Shown: in pieces, positions 1 through 6,786 of the stretch
Numbering within the stretch: position 1 is the stretch's first letter
How the letters are laid out: the number at the start of each line of letters is the position of its first letter
Origin: Pedobacter nutrimenti
Lineage (GTDB): Bacteria > Bacteroidota > Bacteroidia > Sphingobacteriales > Sphingobacteriaceae
Direction: 5' to 3'
Length of the DNA: 64,000 nucleotides
Assembly: GCF_003208655.1 (NCBI RefSeq)
Contig: NZ_QKLU01000011.1
Span: forward strand, 1 to 64,000
Translations under genes and position numbers: made by a program
The notes under the pieces: generated by a model
Told to the model about the DNA's origin: nothing
The model's database searches: none
Seen by the model: the letters and a program-made list of their open reading frames with translations, nothing else

Positions 1-9
1 TTTCTCTTT

Positions 10-303
10 ATGAATTTTACCAGTAAAGATCTGGAAAACTATTTCTGGACATCCGGGAACCACATTACCACCACCAGCGGTGTAGAAATTGTCCTTCATG
101 CCAGCGCCCTGGTTGAACTTTCTGTTTTACTGCGCAACGAGCTTGACTATCCCGAGCGTTATCAGGTAAGTGCTTCTTTTTACTCTTTAAGCGCTTTTAT
201 GGCCTTTTTTGCTTTTGAAAATTACCAGTCCATTGAGCAGATTTCCGTGCAGGACCTGCTGGCTTTGTACAGGCTGGGTTATGCGCATTTGGAAAGGGTG
301 TAG
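10..303 (+). CDS. hypothetical protein, possibly the C-terminal part of a longer gene
   Basis: I do not recognise this 97-residue protein. The reading frame is open from base 1 and the first ATG is at 10, so the real start may lie outside the window. The sequence is moderately hydrophobic in the middle (around residues 55-70) with no signal peptide or known motif. Its last 15 codons, through the TAG stop, lie in a 48-bp segment that is repeated at 1254-1301. That second copy lies just before the end of the leftward VapC-like gene, so this gene and VapC were probably adjacent convergent genes before the intervening segment arrived. Confidence 0.5.
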   Translation: MNFTSKDLENYFWTSGNHITTTSGVEIVLHASALVELSVLLRNELDYPERYQVSASFYSLSAFMAFFAFENYQSIEQISVQDLLALYRLGYAHLERV

Positions 304-305
304 GG
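258..305. repeat. 48-bp direct repeat, copy 1
   Basis: Bases 258-305 match 1254-1301 with one mismatch (T264 versus C1260); the last 41 bases are identical. This copy is the natural 3' end of the 97-residue gene and includes its TAG stop. The offset between copies is 996 bp. Confidence 0.95.
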
Positions 306-322
306 GGTATGGAGTGCCCAGA

Positions 323-958
323 TTAAGAAGGCCATTTAATTTCTTTTCTGGGCATAAAGAATCCCTTGATACAGTTAGAGTTACGAATGCAGATTTGAAT
401 GTGACTTTTATCAAACATACCTGCACCATTATAAGCTGGGCCACCTTCTGTGAATACACCACGTGTGGAATCATAAATAATATATTCACTATATCCTTTA
501 GATGCAATGTCTGCCTTATAGGTAGATAAAATACTAGAATGCATGTACTCCAGTACAGTACAATCCAATTCTCTGAGCAACCTGTCTTTGTGTTGGTCAG
601 CTTGCAGATCCTTATTAACCGGAAGTGGTTTACCAACGCTATTGAAGTCGTCTTTTAAATTTTCGTAATAGGATTTGACAACTTCAATCGAATTTTTGTC
701 AGTGAGATCACAGCAATTACCTAATTGTAAAACCGCACCAATAACTGATGGATTTTTAAGGCTACCACGCTTTTCTTTATCTTTAGCCCATTCTAATGCA
801 CGGTCGTAATTGTTTTCCCAGAAATAAATTCCATGACCAAGCCAGTCGTAGCTCTCTTTACTTGTTTTATACTTGTTGGGATTTAATAAAAGCTCTTTGC
901 AAACACTTTCATCGCAACCATGAAAGCCTAGGATAAGGTTCGGCCGCTGGTTATACAT
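323..958 (-). CDS. putative ADP-ribosyltransferase-fold toxin
   Basis: A soluble 211-residue protein with no signal peptide or membrane segment. The N-terminus has GFHG (H13) followed by GHGIYFWEN around residues 41-49 (Y45), the spacing of the His and Tyr of H-Y-[E/D] ADP-ribosyltransferases (PARP/DarT/DUF3990-like folds). A third conserved-looking block at residues 170-204 has E171 and HIQI, then ICIRN and an NCIKG turn. I recall similar proteins annotated only as hypothetical, usually after a very small ORF. NAD-dependent modification of a host or phage target is inference. Its ATG lies one base after the stop of the 56-residue gene, so the two are almost certainly co-translated. Confidence 0.6.
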   Translation of the reverse strand: MYNQRPNLILGFHGCDESVCKELLLNPNKYKTSKESYDWLGHGIYFWENNYDRALEWAKDKEKRGSLKNPSVIGAVLQLGNCCDLTDKNSIEVVKSYYENLKDDFNSVGKPLPVNKDLQADQHKDRLLRELDCTVLEYMHSSILSTYKADIASKGYSEYIIYDSTRGVFTEGGPAYNGAGMFDKSHIQICIRNSNCIKGFFMPRKEIKWPS

Positions 959-959
959 T

Positions 960-1130
960 TTACTTGCCTTTTGAGAACAAAGCTAGTGTGGGATAATGTT
1001 TGGTATACTTGCCAGTTTGGTCAAAAATACCTGCATTGACCAACCTGTCCATTGCCTCTTGTTTGGAGGAATTAACGCTACGGGTCTTTTTAGCAAGATC
1101 TATTAATTTTTGACTGTCTTTGTTGCTCAT
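960..1130 (-). CDS. small partner protein of the ART-like gene (candidate antitoxin)
   Basis: A 56-residue ORF starting ATG at 1130 and ending TAA at 960-962, one base before the ATG of the ART-like gene (junction TAAAATG). It is charged and lysine-rich, with a segment DRLVNAGIFDQTGKYTKHY that resembles a short helix-turn-strand unit. No DNA-binding domain can be assigned. The upstream position, small size and tight coupling fit an antitoxin or regulatory subunit of a two-gene module, but no function is shown directly. A promoter lies 21-51 bp upstream. Confidence 0.6.
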   Translation of the reverse strand: MSNKDSQKLIDLAKKTRSVNSSKQEAMDRLVNAGIFDQTGKYTKHYPTLALFSKGK

Positions 1131-1150
1131 TTTGGCTTTTTATATGGTAA

Positions 1151-1181
1151 CAAATTTAAGTAAAATTTGCGGGAGCACCAA
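1151..1181 (-). promoter_or_regulatory. Bacteroidota-type promoter of the ART-like module
   Basis: On the minus strand TTG (1181-1179), a 20-bp spacer and TAAATTTG (1158-1151) match the Bacteroidota sigma consensus TTTG-N17/21-TAnnTTTG. Transcription would start near 1144, about 14 bp before the ATG at 1130, so the inserted module carries its own promoter. Confidence 0.6.
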
Positions 1182-1253
1182 GCGTTGTTAATTTAATTTT
1201 AAAAATTAGAAGGCTACTAAGCGACTGGTTTATATCTCTTTGTAAAGAAAGGG

Positions 1254-1301
1254 GCTGGCCTTGTACAGGCTGGGTTATGCGCATTTGGAAAGGGTGTAGG
1301 G
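1254..1301. repeat. 48-bp direct repeat, copy 2
   Basis: Second copy of the 258-305 repeat, with one mismatch. It encodes a detached copy of the last codons of the 97-residue gene and ends six bases before the stop codon of the VapC-like pseudogene on the other strand. Confidence 0.95.
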
Positions 1302-1306
1302 ATTGG

Positions 1307-1684
1307 TCAGAAATGACCAAATTTTAAACCAGCTACACGTTGAAAATGTTTCTTATTAAGAGTGATAATAGGCAGTTCGTTTACAAGACAAGTTGCTGCG
1401 ATAAATATATCTCTAAATTCAATCAGCTGGTTGTTTTTTCGCAGTTTATGATAAATTTCTGCAGCTTTTTTAGAAACTATGTCTGTAAAAGGCAGTCTAG
1501 AAAGACCCTAAACAAGATTCTCTACATCTTTTTCCTTTTCTTTTGTAGTTGCGCCCGTATATAACTCATACAGAGTAACAGCAGAAATATAGAGATCCTG
1601 TTTCTCGGAAACCTTATAGAACGTTGTGGACAGTTTATCCTTTGCGCGCAAATGCTCTATAAAGATGCCAGTGTCTGCTACCAT
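1307..1684 (-). pseudogene. VapC-type PIN-domain toxin with an in-frame TAG
   Basis: Read from ATG at 1684, the frame gives a 125-codon PIN-domain protein interrupted only by TAG at 1510-1508 (codon 59), with no frameshift. PIN landmarks lie on both sides of the stop: VADTGIFIEHLR (first Asp, D4), VTLYELYTG (Glu40) before it, then EFRDIFIAA (third acidic residue) and TLNKKHF after it. PIN toxins are Mg-dependent RNases that cleave tRNA, rRNA or mRNA. The ATG overlaps the antitoxin stop (ATGGTAG), the usual VapBC arrangement. Truncation at residue 58 removes part of the acidic active site, so the toxin is probably dead unless the TAG is read through. Confidence 0.8.
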
Positions 1685-1893
1685 TGTTGAGGTTTAAGAC
1701 TTTCAAAGGCTGTTGTACTCTCTTCAAACATTTTCAGGTCTTCATCAGACCAAACGGAAATGTTGGTCAGTTTCTTTCTATAGGAAGAGACATTAACCTT
1801 TTTTTCTGTTTGTATGATCACGCCGAGCTCTTTTAAAATCTGTTTTACCAGAGAGCTTTTTGTATCAGGAATATTAATGGTTAGTTTTTTCAT
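1678..1893 (-). CDS. antitoxin of a VapBC-type pair
   Basis: A 71-residue protein starting MKKLTINIPD, like ribbon-helix-helix or DUF2683-type antitoxins, whose first strand forms the DNA-binding sheet. The C-terminal half is acidic (WSDEDLKMFEEST), as expected for the toxin-wrapping tail. Its stop overlaps the start of the PIN toxin gene. The reading frame is intact although the toxin is not. A 15-bp inverted repeat about 100-135 bp upstream could be part of its operator. Family assignment rests on the partner and the N-terminal pattern. Confidence 0.7.
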   Translation of the reverse strand: MKKLTINIPDTKSSLVKQILKELGVIIQTEKKVNVSSYRKKLTNISVWSDEDLKMFEESTTAFESLKPQQW

Positions 1894-1995
1894 AACTCAA
1901 AAATACGAAGATATTCTAGTCCAATTATCATGCAAATTCGTAAGGCTTAGTTCAATCCGATGGAGGTTCAAGATAAAACTATAGTTTAAAATAGA

Positions 1996-2028
1996 TTGAA
2001 TTTTGGTACTAATAGTACCAAAATTCAA
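1996..2028. repeat. 15-bp perfect inverted repeat upstream of the antitoxin gene
   Basis: Arms 1996-2010 and 2014-2028 are perfect reverse complements around a 3-nt loop (AAT). The sequence is AT-rich and not followed by a strong T-tract. A second, outer inverted pair (AGGCTTAGTT 1943-1952 and AACTAAGCCT 2038-2047) encloses it. It could be an operator, a weak terminator for the rightward remnant strand, or the core of a small palindromic element. Confidence 0.6.
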
Positions 2029-2072
2029 ATTAAAATAAACTAAGCCTGTTAAGGAATCCGTTGCAATGTTTC

Positions 2073-2198
2073 TTTGTAAAGAAAGAAGCTGAATTTGAAA
2101 TTGCTCTTGAAATGAAAAAGAATGGTGTTCCTTTACAGGACATTGCAAAATATACCGGGCTTTCTTTACCCGAACTGGAAAAGTTATCTTATTTGTAG
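2073..2198 (+). pseudogene. C-terminal remnant of an Rpn/PD-(D/E)XK transposase-like gene
   Basis: From about 2073 the frame runs to TAG at 2196-2198 and encodes a tail with IALEMKKNGVPLQDIAK followed by a TGLSLPELEKL ending. I recognise this pattern from the C-termini of Rpn-family (PDDEXK_2) recombination-promoting nucleases, which end in an amphipathic helix and a TGLS-x-EEIEKL motif. The nuclease domain is absent; a TAA stop lies in frame upstream. It is a fragment without start or catalytic core and converges with the large DUF4157 gene. Confidence 0.55.
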
Positions 2199-2210
2199 GG
2201 GGCCAACTAT

Positions 2211-5200
2211 TTAATGGCTGTACCTGATGTTCTCCATAGATTCAAACCAGATTCTTGACACTACGATATCGGCACTTTGCTCCACGGGGCTAATAATTTT
2301 GTAGGTTAGTCCTATAAAATCTTCGGTTCCTACTACAATGATCCGGCCGCCCAGGGCTTTATCAGAGCCCAGCTGGGCATACTTGGTCAGGCTTTCTACA
2401 ATGATAAAGTTTTCGGCATCCGCAGGGACCATGGAAGGTACCTCTGCCAAGGGCATGGCCGTAGCGTCCAGCACAGGGACCAGCGTTTTGTCTTTGTCAA
2501 CTTCAGTGCGCAAACGGGTTCGTATGGAAGCTTTCGATTGTTGCTCAACAGTGGCAGCGGTATCCAGCGGGGAAAGGTCCGAAATGATCGTCTCGGCAGG
2601 CAAACGGGCATCAAAACCTGCTGCCCTGGCGGTTGCGTCTTTCATTTCAAAATAAGGGTGCAAAGGTACAAAACCGGCTGCTTTACCAGTTTCTTTACCA
2701 GCTGCTGTCCGGCTTGTTGCTCTTCTGTAGTCCACAGCAGCAATGGCACCGGTGGTAATGGCTTGCATTCCGCTGGCCACATAATAAATCTGGCATTGGC
2801 GCCCGCCACGCGCAAAGGTGCCCTCAACAAACTGTCTGAACGGCCCCGGTCTCAACAAGAGCGGTTCTTCGGCCAAGCGGCGTGGTTTTTCTTCATTGAC
2901 CCTGGCCGAAAGCAGCAAATGAGTCGACTCGTTCAAATTTTCCAGTACCTGGGCTGTTTTGGAAAAATCTTTTTCCAGCCAGAGAATGTAAGGCATGTAT
3001 TCTGCCGGGTCGGGTTTCTGTGCTTTAAGGATAGTTTGGGCCTTAAGCAGGTTGATCATCAGGTTGTGTTTGGCAAAGGTTTTAATCCGATGTATTTTTT
3101 CGCTTTTACCGGGCCGGTCTGCGGCAATGACAGCTAAGGCATGGTTTACCGCTACATTTAATGCATCCCGGTGTATAAAGTCCCTTGCGGAGTCTATTTT
3201 AGGGAAGGGACCAGGTGCCTGAGTGGCAAACATTAATCCAAACTGCAGCAGGCTCAGGGGATACAATCCGGGATTAATTCTAATCATCCCATTAAGAAGG
3301 GGTGCAATAGATGGTCTGTAATGACCAAAACTTCCCCTAACCTGAAGGTTGGTTTTCAGGGTACTTGCTTTCCAATTGTCAGTGACTTCCTGCACACCTA
3401 AGGTATCTTCTTTATCGTTCCAATTTGCTTTATGAAGCACCAGATTTGGGTGTTCAGGGCCGCTTCTGTCTGTTATGGGCCCTATTTGTGCCGCACCAAG
3501 GAGCTGCGGCAGCTTAGCAGAACGCCTGTTAACCAGTAAACGGCTAGCAAATGGATCTTCAAGGGCTTGATGCCGGGCAGGGGACAGGGCGGCTAGTGGC
3601 CGCAGATCCGTTACTCTGGGCTTTTGAAGCGGGGCAGCCAGGGGGCCTGTTACCGGCTGCTCTGGCCGTTGTAAATAAAAGGCTTTTTTGTTCAATAATG
3701 GCTCCAGCTGATTAGTCAGGTCCTTTTTTACTTTTTGTATTCTACTCAGTTCCGCTGTTAATTTCTCGAATTCCTCGCTGTCCCCTGCTTCATCTTTAAG
3801 TACCTGCTCTCTTCGTGCTGTTAAATCGTCCAATTCTGATGGAACTGCACTTTGGGGAAGCACTTCGGCCTGGGCTTTTGCAGCGGCCTGGTCATCTGCA
3901 GTGGGCGTTTTTTCAGCCTTAGCTTTCGCAGCAGCGGCTTTATTAAGTCTACCAGTTACTATAGCGATCTGTTTTTTTAGGGCCACTTTAGCTGCAGCGT
4001 GCTGTTCCAGGGCTGCTTTTACTTTAGGCAGCCGCTCTGATAAAGGGGTGGCACGGCGGGTAAGGTATTCGAGTTCGGTGTTGATTTTGCCTATTTGCTC
4101 GTCTACCCCGTCAAAAAAACGGGGATCCATACCTCCGAGAAGTGCATGTCGCATTCTTGCCGTTTCCCTGGCCATTTCTTCATGACCAATGGCTGCGCCC
4201 GGACCTCTTGCAAACCGGCCAGGAGATTGTGATTCCCGGTAACTGGTGCCCATGGGGCCCTTTTTTACAACGTCTTTCATCGTATCTACGCCCATAACAC
4301 GTTCGGCAATATCTCCCCAGCCAGGGTTTATCGGCTCGGTAGTCACATCCTTTTTATGTATGCCCAGCAGTTGCTGGTGACTTTGAAAATCTTTATGCAG
4401 GGGATGGCCCGGACTGGTCCGGTAATATTCTCCCCCTTTAAGATGTCCTGGATGACGGTCCCTTCCCTGGCTTTCTATATTGTCTGCTGTCCAGGGGGTA
4501 ACATGGCTAAAGTGCTGGCCAATTGCTTCCAGTACAATTCCTGTATCGGAATCTTTTGCATGGTGCCGCATGGCGGCTCCAATATGGGCAGCCGAAACAT
4601 CAAAAGCAACTGAAAGCAGTTTGGTGTGTTTACGGTCTGCAGTGCTCGACTTATCGTGTCCCAGAGGTCTTTGGTACCACTGGGCTGCATGTATTGGGGC
4701 AAACGTTCTTTCCGGAAGGTTAGGTTGTGTTCTTTCTCTGTGGTCCAGGGCCGGAACAAAAGCCGATCCCCGGGGTATATCGGCACCTCCAACAAAGGTA
4801 TCATCCCTGATATAGGTTCCTGGGGCTTGTGGTTCGCCCTCGACACTAATTACCCTTACCCAGCGGTATTCGGGCGCATTTTGGGCATCATATTCCCGGA
4901 AAGATTCCTGGTTGGGGCCCCGCCTTGATCGTATTTTATCGGAGGTTTCTACTTCAATACGGGTGTTGTTGGGCAATAGCCTGCCTTGAGTACCCTGGTA
5001 AATGGACCCGTTTAGTGCCTGCACCAAATGGGTGGTTCCTGTAACTATGCTGTTTATGCGTTGTCGTTGTACAACCGGCTGGCTCACCTTTAAAGGACTG
5101 AGCGGTACTGCGGGAGCCTGATGGCTTAGGGCTTTGCTGCCCATGATATCGGCTTCCTTTTCCAGGCTTGCATCGTCATTTACATTGATACTGCCTTTTA

Positions 5201-5564
5201 ACTGCAGGGTCGGCTTAACCCTGCCTTGTTTTTGTTGCACCACATGCCAGGCCTCATGGGCTAAATGTTTTTCCTGACCACTGCCAATATGGATATCCGT
5301 TCCCTGTGCAAAGGCATGCGCCTGCAGTGGTGCCGTTTTGTGCGAGTTGTAATGTACTTTTACATCGTCCATAGAATGACCGGAAAGGTTTTCTATACCC
5401 GATTTTAGGTGATCTGGCAGTCCTGTAGTGTTGCTTTGCTGAAGCTGCAGAGGCGATACCTGATTTGTAAGGGGCACAGCGGGTAAAGACAAGGCCCCGG
5501 AAGTGCTGTTGTTTGCAGCTGCCTTCTGTGGGTGGTCTTCATGTCTTTCTTTGCTGGTATACAT
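2211..5564 (-). CDS. eCIS-core (DUF4157) protein with a PLP-enzyme-like C-terminus
   Basis: A 1117-residue protein without signal peptide. Residues about 48-118 are a DUF4157/eCIS-core domain with the zinc-protease-like motif HEAWH (103-107) in HEAWHVVQQKQGRV; this family often leads proteins associated with extracellular contractile injection systems or polymorphic toxins. Residues 500-630 are Ala/Lys/Glu-rich with coiled-coil potential. Residues about 915-1080 resemble a type-I PLP enzyme: GGRQCQIYYVASGMQAI, an aspartate in VPVLDAT (D1033) and SLTKY (K1061) followed by SD and GG, as in cystathionine gamma-synthase-like enzymes. Only about 56 residues follow the lysine, so the usual small domain is missing. 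The middle (280-480) is His-rich and unrecognised. No injection-system structural genes are nearby. Confidence 0.75.
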   Translation of the reverse strand: MYTSKERHEDHPQKAAANNSTSGALSLPAVPLTNQVSPLQLQQSNTTGLPDHLKSGIENLSGHSMDDVKVHYNSHKTAPLQAHAFAQGTDIHIGSGQEKHLAHEAWHVVQQKQGRVKPTLQLKGSINVNDDASLEKEADIMGSKALSHQAPAVPLSPLKVSQPVVQRQRINSIVTGTTHLVQALNGSIYQGTQGRLLPNNTRIEVETSDKIRSRRGPNQESFREYDAQNAPEYRWVRVISVEGEPQAPGTYIRDDTFVGGADIPRGSAFVPALDHRERTQPNLPERTFAPIHAAQWYQRPLGHDKSSTADRKHTKLLSVAFDVSAAHIGAAMRHHAKDSDTGIVLEAIGQHFSHVTPWTADNIESQGRDRHPGHLKGGEYYRTSPGHPLHKDFQSHQQLLGIHKKDVTTEPINPGWGDIAERVMGVDTMKDVVKKGPMGTSYRESQSPGRFARGPGAAIGHEEMARETARMRHALLGGMDPRFFDGVDEQIGKINTELEYLTRRATPLSERLPKVKAALEQHAAAKVALKKQIAIVTGRLNKAAAAKAKAEKTPTADDQAAAKAQAEVLPQSAVPSELDDLTARREQVLKDEAGDSEEFEKLTAELSRIQKVKKDLTNQLEPLLNKKAFYLQRPEQPVTGPLAAPLQKPRVTDLRPLAALSPARHQALEDPFASRLLVNRRSAKLPQLLGAAQIGPITDRSGPEHPNLVLHKANWNDKEDTLGVQEVTDNWKASTLKTNLQVRGSFGHYRPSIAPLLNGMIRINPGLYPLSLLQFGLMFATQAPGPFPKIDSARDFIHRDALNVAVNHALAVIAADRPGKSEKIHRIKTFAKHNLMINLLKAQTILKAQKPDPAEYMPYILWLEKDFSKTAQVLENLNESTHLLLSARVNEEKPRRLAEEPLLLRPGPFRQFVEGTFARGGRQCQIYYVASGMQAITTGAIAAVDYRRATSRTAAGKETGKAAGFVPLHPYFEMKDATARAAGFDARLPAETIISDLSPLDTAATVEQQSKASIRTRLRTEVDKDKTLVPVLDATAMPLAEVPSMVPADAENFIIVESLTKYAQLGSDKALGGRIIVVGTEDFIGLTYKIISPVEQSADIVVSRIWFESMENIRYSH

Positions 5565-5628
5565 GAGGTTACGCTAATTGTATTTCTAATATAAGGCTTT
5601 ATATTTTGGTTTTAGATTAAAGCGTAGA

Positions 5629-5739
5629 TTATTTTGATCTCCTTACCACGGTTTCCAGATCAGCCATAAAGACTTCGGCATCCTCCTTTGAGCGGATCAC
5701 TTTACTTAAGCTGTCTTGTGGTAAAGTGGTTTTATATAA
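5629..5739 (-). pseudogene. short orphan coding fragment
   Basis: Between the terminator at 5736-5764 and the large DUF4157 gene the minus strand holds about 37 open codons ending TAA at 5629-5631, with a protein-like stretch VIRSKEDAEVFMADLETVV. There is no good ATG start and the frame closes in the hairpin. It may be the tail of a lost gene; I cannot assign a family. Confidence 0.25.
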
Positions 5740-5764
5740 GAAATGGCCTTAGGCCATTTCTTAT
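5736..5764 (-). terminator. hairpin terminator after the NmrA-like gene
   Basis: Perfect 13-bp arms (5736-5748 and 5752-5764) around a 3-nt loop, about 32 bp after the stop of the NmrA-like gene. The T-tract is weak on both strands (TATATAAAA on the minus side, GTTTGTTTTT on the plus side). Confidence 0.55.
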
Positions 5765-5795
5765 GGGTTTGTTTTTAATAGCCAAAGACCAAATT

Positions 5796-6689
5796 TTACT
5801 GGTGCTGGCTTGCCTGATAAGCCAGGGCAAAGTCGCCTGCAAAATCTTCCAGTTTTGTTTTAGACAAAACAGGTTGGTTTAAAAAATAATCTTCATATAA
5901 TTTTCCGCTTCTTGTCGCAACCCCCATTTCGGTGAAATTTTTTGCTATTTCAGCTGGTAAACCGGCCTGGATCATTCCTTCATAAGCTTGCTCATCGCTA
6001 AATTCCACCCATGGAAGTTCTGGTTTTCCAATGGCTTTACCCAAAACAGCTGTAATTTCACCGGCTTTGCGCTCATCGCTGGCAATGTAACGAATGCTTT
6101 TTCCGTTAAAGTTTTGTTGTATTTCTTCTGCGGCCGCCGCGGCAATATCATTTGGATGAACAAGTACCTGTTGGATTTGAGGGCCGTAATTGGACCCTAA
6201 AATGCCTGCATGTTTGATCATGTCTATATTGCTAAATAAGTTGATGTAAAAATAAGCCGGCCGCAGGTGCTTTATGGCAACACCATCTAAAGTATTGAAA
6301 ATTTGTTCCACATCATGTAATCCTGCAATTGGGCCGGTTCCTCCGTTAAGGTGGGCCCCAATGCTGCTTAAATTGACCACCTTTTTAACGTCTGCTGCAA
6401 CAATGGCCTTCGCATAATTTTCCCCAATGCTTTTAATATAGCCCCTGTAATCTGCTGCAGAAAAACTAGGTGGAACCATGGTGTATACCGCATCTGAACC
6501 TTTAAAGGTACGGGTCAGAAAATCTGTATCGTTTATTGATCCGATTGCGGCCTTTGCACCCAATTGTTCAATGGCATTTGTTTTATCGGCATTGCTGCTG
6601 ATAATGGTTACCTGGTGGCCATTGCTGATCAGTTGCTGGGCCAAAGGTTTGCTGATGTTACCCAGGGATCCTGTTATTGTAATTTTCAT
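5796..6689 (-). CDS. NmrA-like NAD(P)H-binding protein (SDR family)
   Basis: A 297-residue atypical short-chain dehydrogenase of the NmrA/HSCARG/QorB type. The N-terminus MKITITGSLGNISKPLAQQL is a Rossmann strand-turn-helix with a Gly-rich loop for NADP(H); the SAAD and VVNLSSIGAH stretches around residues 78-108 follow the family. Such proteins act as redox sensors or NADPH:quinone oxidoreductases in the cytosol. It is divergent from an HxlR regulator across a 97-bp spacer with overlapping promoters and a shared operator, a common pairing in quinone or aldehyde responses. A hairpin terminator follows. Substrate unknown. Confidence 0.8.
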   Translation of the reverse strand: MKITITGSLGNISKPLAQQLISNGHQVTIISSNADKTNAIEQLGAKAAIGSINDTDFLTRTFKGSDAVYTMVPPSFSAADYRGYIKSIGENYAKAIVAADVKKVVNLSSIGAHLNGGTGPIAGLHDVEQIFNTLDGVAIKHLRPAYFYINLFSNIDMIKHAGILGSNYGPQIQQVLVHPNDIAAAAAEEIQQNFNGKSIRYIASDERKAGEITAVLGKAIGKPELPWVEFSDEQAYEGMIQAGLPAEIAKNFTEMGVATRSGKLYEDYFLNQPVLSKTKLEDFAGDFALAYQASQHQ

Positions 6690-6714
6690 ATTTATTTTTT
6701 TTAATGGACGTGAA

Positions 6715-6746
6715 TTGATTTTTTGTTCTGTACAAAGCTATATTTG
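6715..6746 (+). promoter_or_regulatory. promoter of the HxlR regulator
   Basis: TTG (6715-6717), 21-bp spacer and TATATTTG (6739-6746) fit the Bacteroidota promoter consensus. The -7 element shares two bases with that of the divergent gene. Confidence 0.45.
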
Positions 6747-6749
6747 TAC
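6730..6749. promoter_or_regulatory. likely HxlR operator (7-bp inverted repeat)
   Basis: GTACAAA (6730-6736), six bases, then TTTGTAC (6743-6749) form a perfect inverted repeat covering both -7 elements. A further GTACTTAC copy is at 6764-6771. Position and symmetry suggest that one bound dimer would control both genes. Confidence 0.5.
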
Positions 6750-6764
6750 TTACTTTTATACAAG
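6733..6764 (-). promoter_or_regulatory. promoter of the NmrA-like gene
   Basis: On the minus strand CTTG (6764-6761), a 20-bp spacer and TAGCTTTG (6740-6733) match the consensus, giving a start near 6727 and a leader of about 38 nt. Confidence 0.5.
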
Positions 6765-6786
6765 TACTTACCCTAAAGTATGTATC

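Larger units (their letters stand above)
304..1301. mobile_element. direct-repeat-bounded insertion carrying an ADP-ribosyltransferase-like module
   Basis: The segment between the two 48-bp repeats contains two leftward genes (56 and 211 residues) and their own promoter, and no transposase or integrase. If it is removed together with one repeat copy, an intact 97-residue gene would again abut the converging VapC-like gene. The geometry resembles integration at the 3' end of a gene that keeps the gene intact and duplicates the target, or a gain by homologous recombination. The mechanism is inference; only the repeats and cargo are visible. Confidence 0.5.

Noticed and set aside
1508..1510. Genome-wide recoding of TAG as sense
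   Set aside because: TAG ends several intact genes here (for example at 301-303, 1678-1680 and 29992-29994), so global recoding is unlikely; local suppression remains untested.
1340..1564. Rightward open frame opposite the PIN toxin remnant
   Set aside because: It is the antisense of the VapC-like gene, rich in Phe, Cys and Lys, with no protein-like pattern.
1237..2085. Shared 15-mer TCTTTGTAAAGAAAG at 1237-1251 and 2071-2085, considered as insertion-sequence ends
   Set aside because: Low complexity and nearly self-palindromic; no transposase or target duplication lies between the copies, so chance is adequate.
2538..3137. Rightward 199-codon open frame inside the large DUF4157 gene
   Set aside because: Antisense shadow of a strong coding sequence; Cys/Gly/Phe-rich with no family resemblance.
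2211..5564. Complete extracellular contractile injection system
   Set aside because: Only the DUF4157 protein is present; no sheath, tube, baseplate or ATPase genes are in the window.
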